Of a DNA stretch of 64,000 nt, positions 63,824 to 64,000 are shown piece after piece. The DNA is taken from contig NZ_JAGGRI010000017.1 in the NCBI RefSeq assembly GCF_018612875.1, forward strand, positions 206,846 through 270,845, in the 5' to 3' direction. The notes below the pieces were generated by a model. It had not been told where the DNA came from, searched no databases, and was given only the letters and a program-made list of their open reading frames with translations. Source of the DNA: Lysobacter sp. ISL-50 (GTDB taxonomy: Bacteria > Pseudomonadota > Gammaproteobacteria > Xanthomonadales > Xanthomonadaceae). Made by a program: the position numbers and the translations under genes. Each line of letters opens with the position of its first letter. The stretch's first letter is position 1.

Positions 63824-64000
63824 GGGGCTGTCCTAGATAAGGATTCGATCTAGGATGAGAAATGGCGATAAGTCGTTGTCGGATAAGCAAAAAAGACCAG
63901 TTCAAGCTGGTCGAGCTGTTTGTCGCCCAAGTCACGGCTCGCACAGCCGCCGATCTGGTCGGAGTTCACCGCAACTCCGCAGCGCTGTACTTCCACAAGC
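63824..64000 (+). mobile_element. IS1595-family insertion sequence, left end (truncated by window)
   Basis: The left terminus starts near 63824 with GGGGCTGTCCTAGATAAGG, similar to IS1016/IS1595 ends. It contains a perfect 7-bp hairpin (CCTAGAT at 63832-63838, ATCTAGG at 63848-63854). The transposase starts eight bases later. The right end lies outside the window. Confidence 0.75.
63862..64000 (+). CDS. IS1595-family transposase, N-terminal part
   Basis: 46 residues are visible before the window ends: SKKDQFKLVELFVAQVTART, AADLVGVHRNSAALYFHK. This is the helical DNA-binding N-terminus of IS1016/IS1595 transposases. A weak ribosome site (AGGATGAGA) overlaps the hairpin inside the IS end, which could limit translation. 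Confidence 0.82.
   Translation, partial: MAISRCRISKKDQFKLVELFVAQVTARTAADLVGVHRNSAALYFHK

Noticed and set aside
1..64000. CRISPR arrays, rRNA or tRNA genes
   Set aside because: No regularly spaced direct repeats, no rRNA-like blocks and no cloverleaf were found by eye.

Overview
This is a GC-rich Gram-negative chromosome segment, most likely from Lysobacter or a close relative in the Xanthomonadaceae. The evidence is a family I lipase followed by its dedicated foldase, a secreted subtilase with a P-domain, a DUF3247 gene (a family I associate with xanthomonads), an H-NS type nucleoid protein, an LpxO-type lipid A hydroxylase, MlaA and RND genes, and many secreted enzymes. All calls come from reading the sequence; no database search was run.

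Left part (1-11.9 kb). Minus-strand genes encode a hydrolase cut by the window edge, a class I methyltransferase, a salicylate synthase of the Irp9/MbtI type, an exported ubiquitin and a secreted six-repeat propeller protein. They are followed by a secreted S8 protease, the lipase/lipase-foldase operon and, divergently, a Crp-like regulator. The ubiquitin gene (3494-3799) is the most striking item. A signal peptide precedes a 76-residue body that is about 80% identical to eukaryotic ubiquitin and ends exactly in LRLRGG.

12.4-18.2 kb is a plus-strand cluster with two PuuD-like membrane proteins (one with a cytochrome c tail), two Rieske non-haem iron oxygenases and an MFS transporter. It is probably an oxidative pathway on a purine-like or other heteroaromatic substrate. 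Next come a large autotransporter and a CadC-like regulator with a helical-repeat sensor (18.3-24.4 kb), a SulP transporter, an arsR-acr3-arsC operon, an OmpA-type lipoprotein pair and a PQQ sugar dehydrogenase.

31.9-41.3 kb looks like an envelope-maintenance block: MlaA lipoprotein, RND fusion protein and pump, LpxO, an OmpR/HK two-component pair and MipA. 42.5-47.5 kb holds a two-gene unit made of a cytoplasmic subtilase fused to an HExxH metalloprotease, overlapping a ComEC-like metallo-beta-lactamase-fold protein. This is a good candidate for an undescribed proteolytic or defence-like system.

48-64 kb carries a DUF11 surface protein, a GFA protein, an alpha/beta hydrolase, a LytS/LytTR pair, a HAF-repeat secreted protein, a decayed gene, an SDR/TetR divergent pair, a repeat-bounded accessory segment (DUF4304 gene and a broken OmpA copy), a class 2 lipase divergent from a second TetR gene, a NIPSNAP protein, an H-NS-like protein, a UbiB-like kinase and the left end of an IS1595-family element. 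A hairpin-forming REP-like repeat occurs four times.
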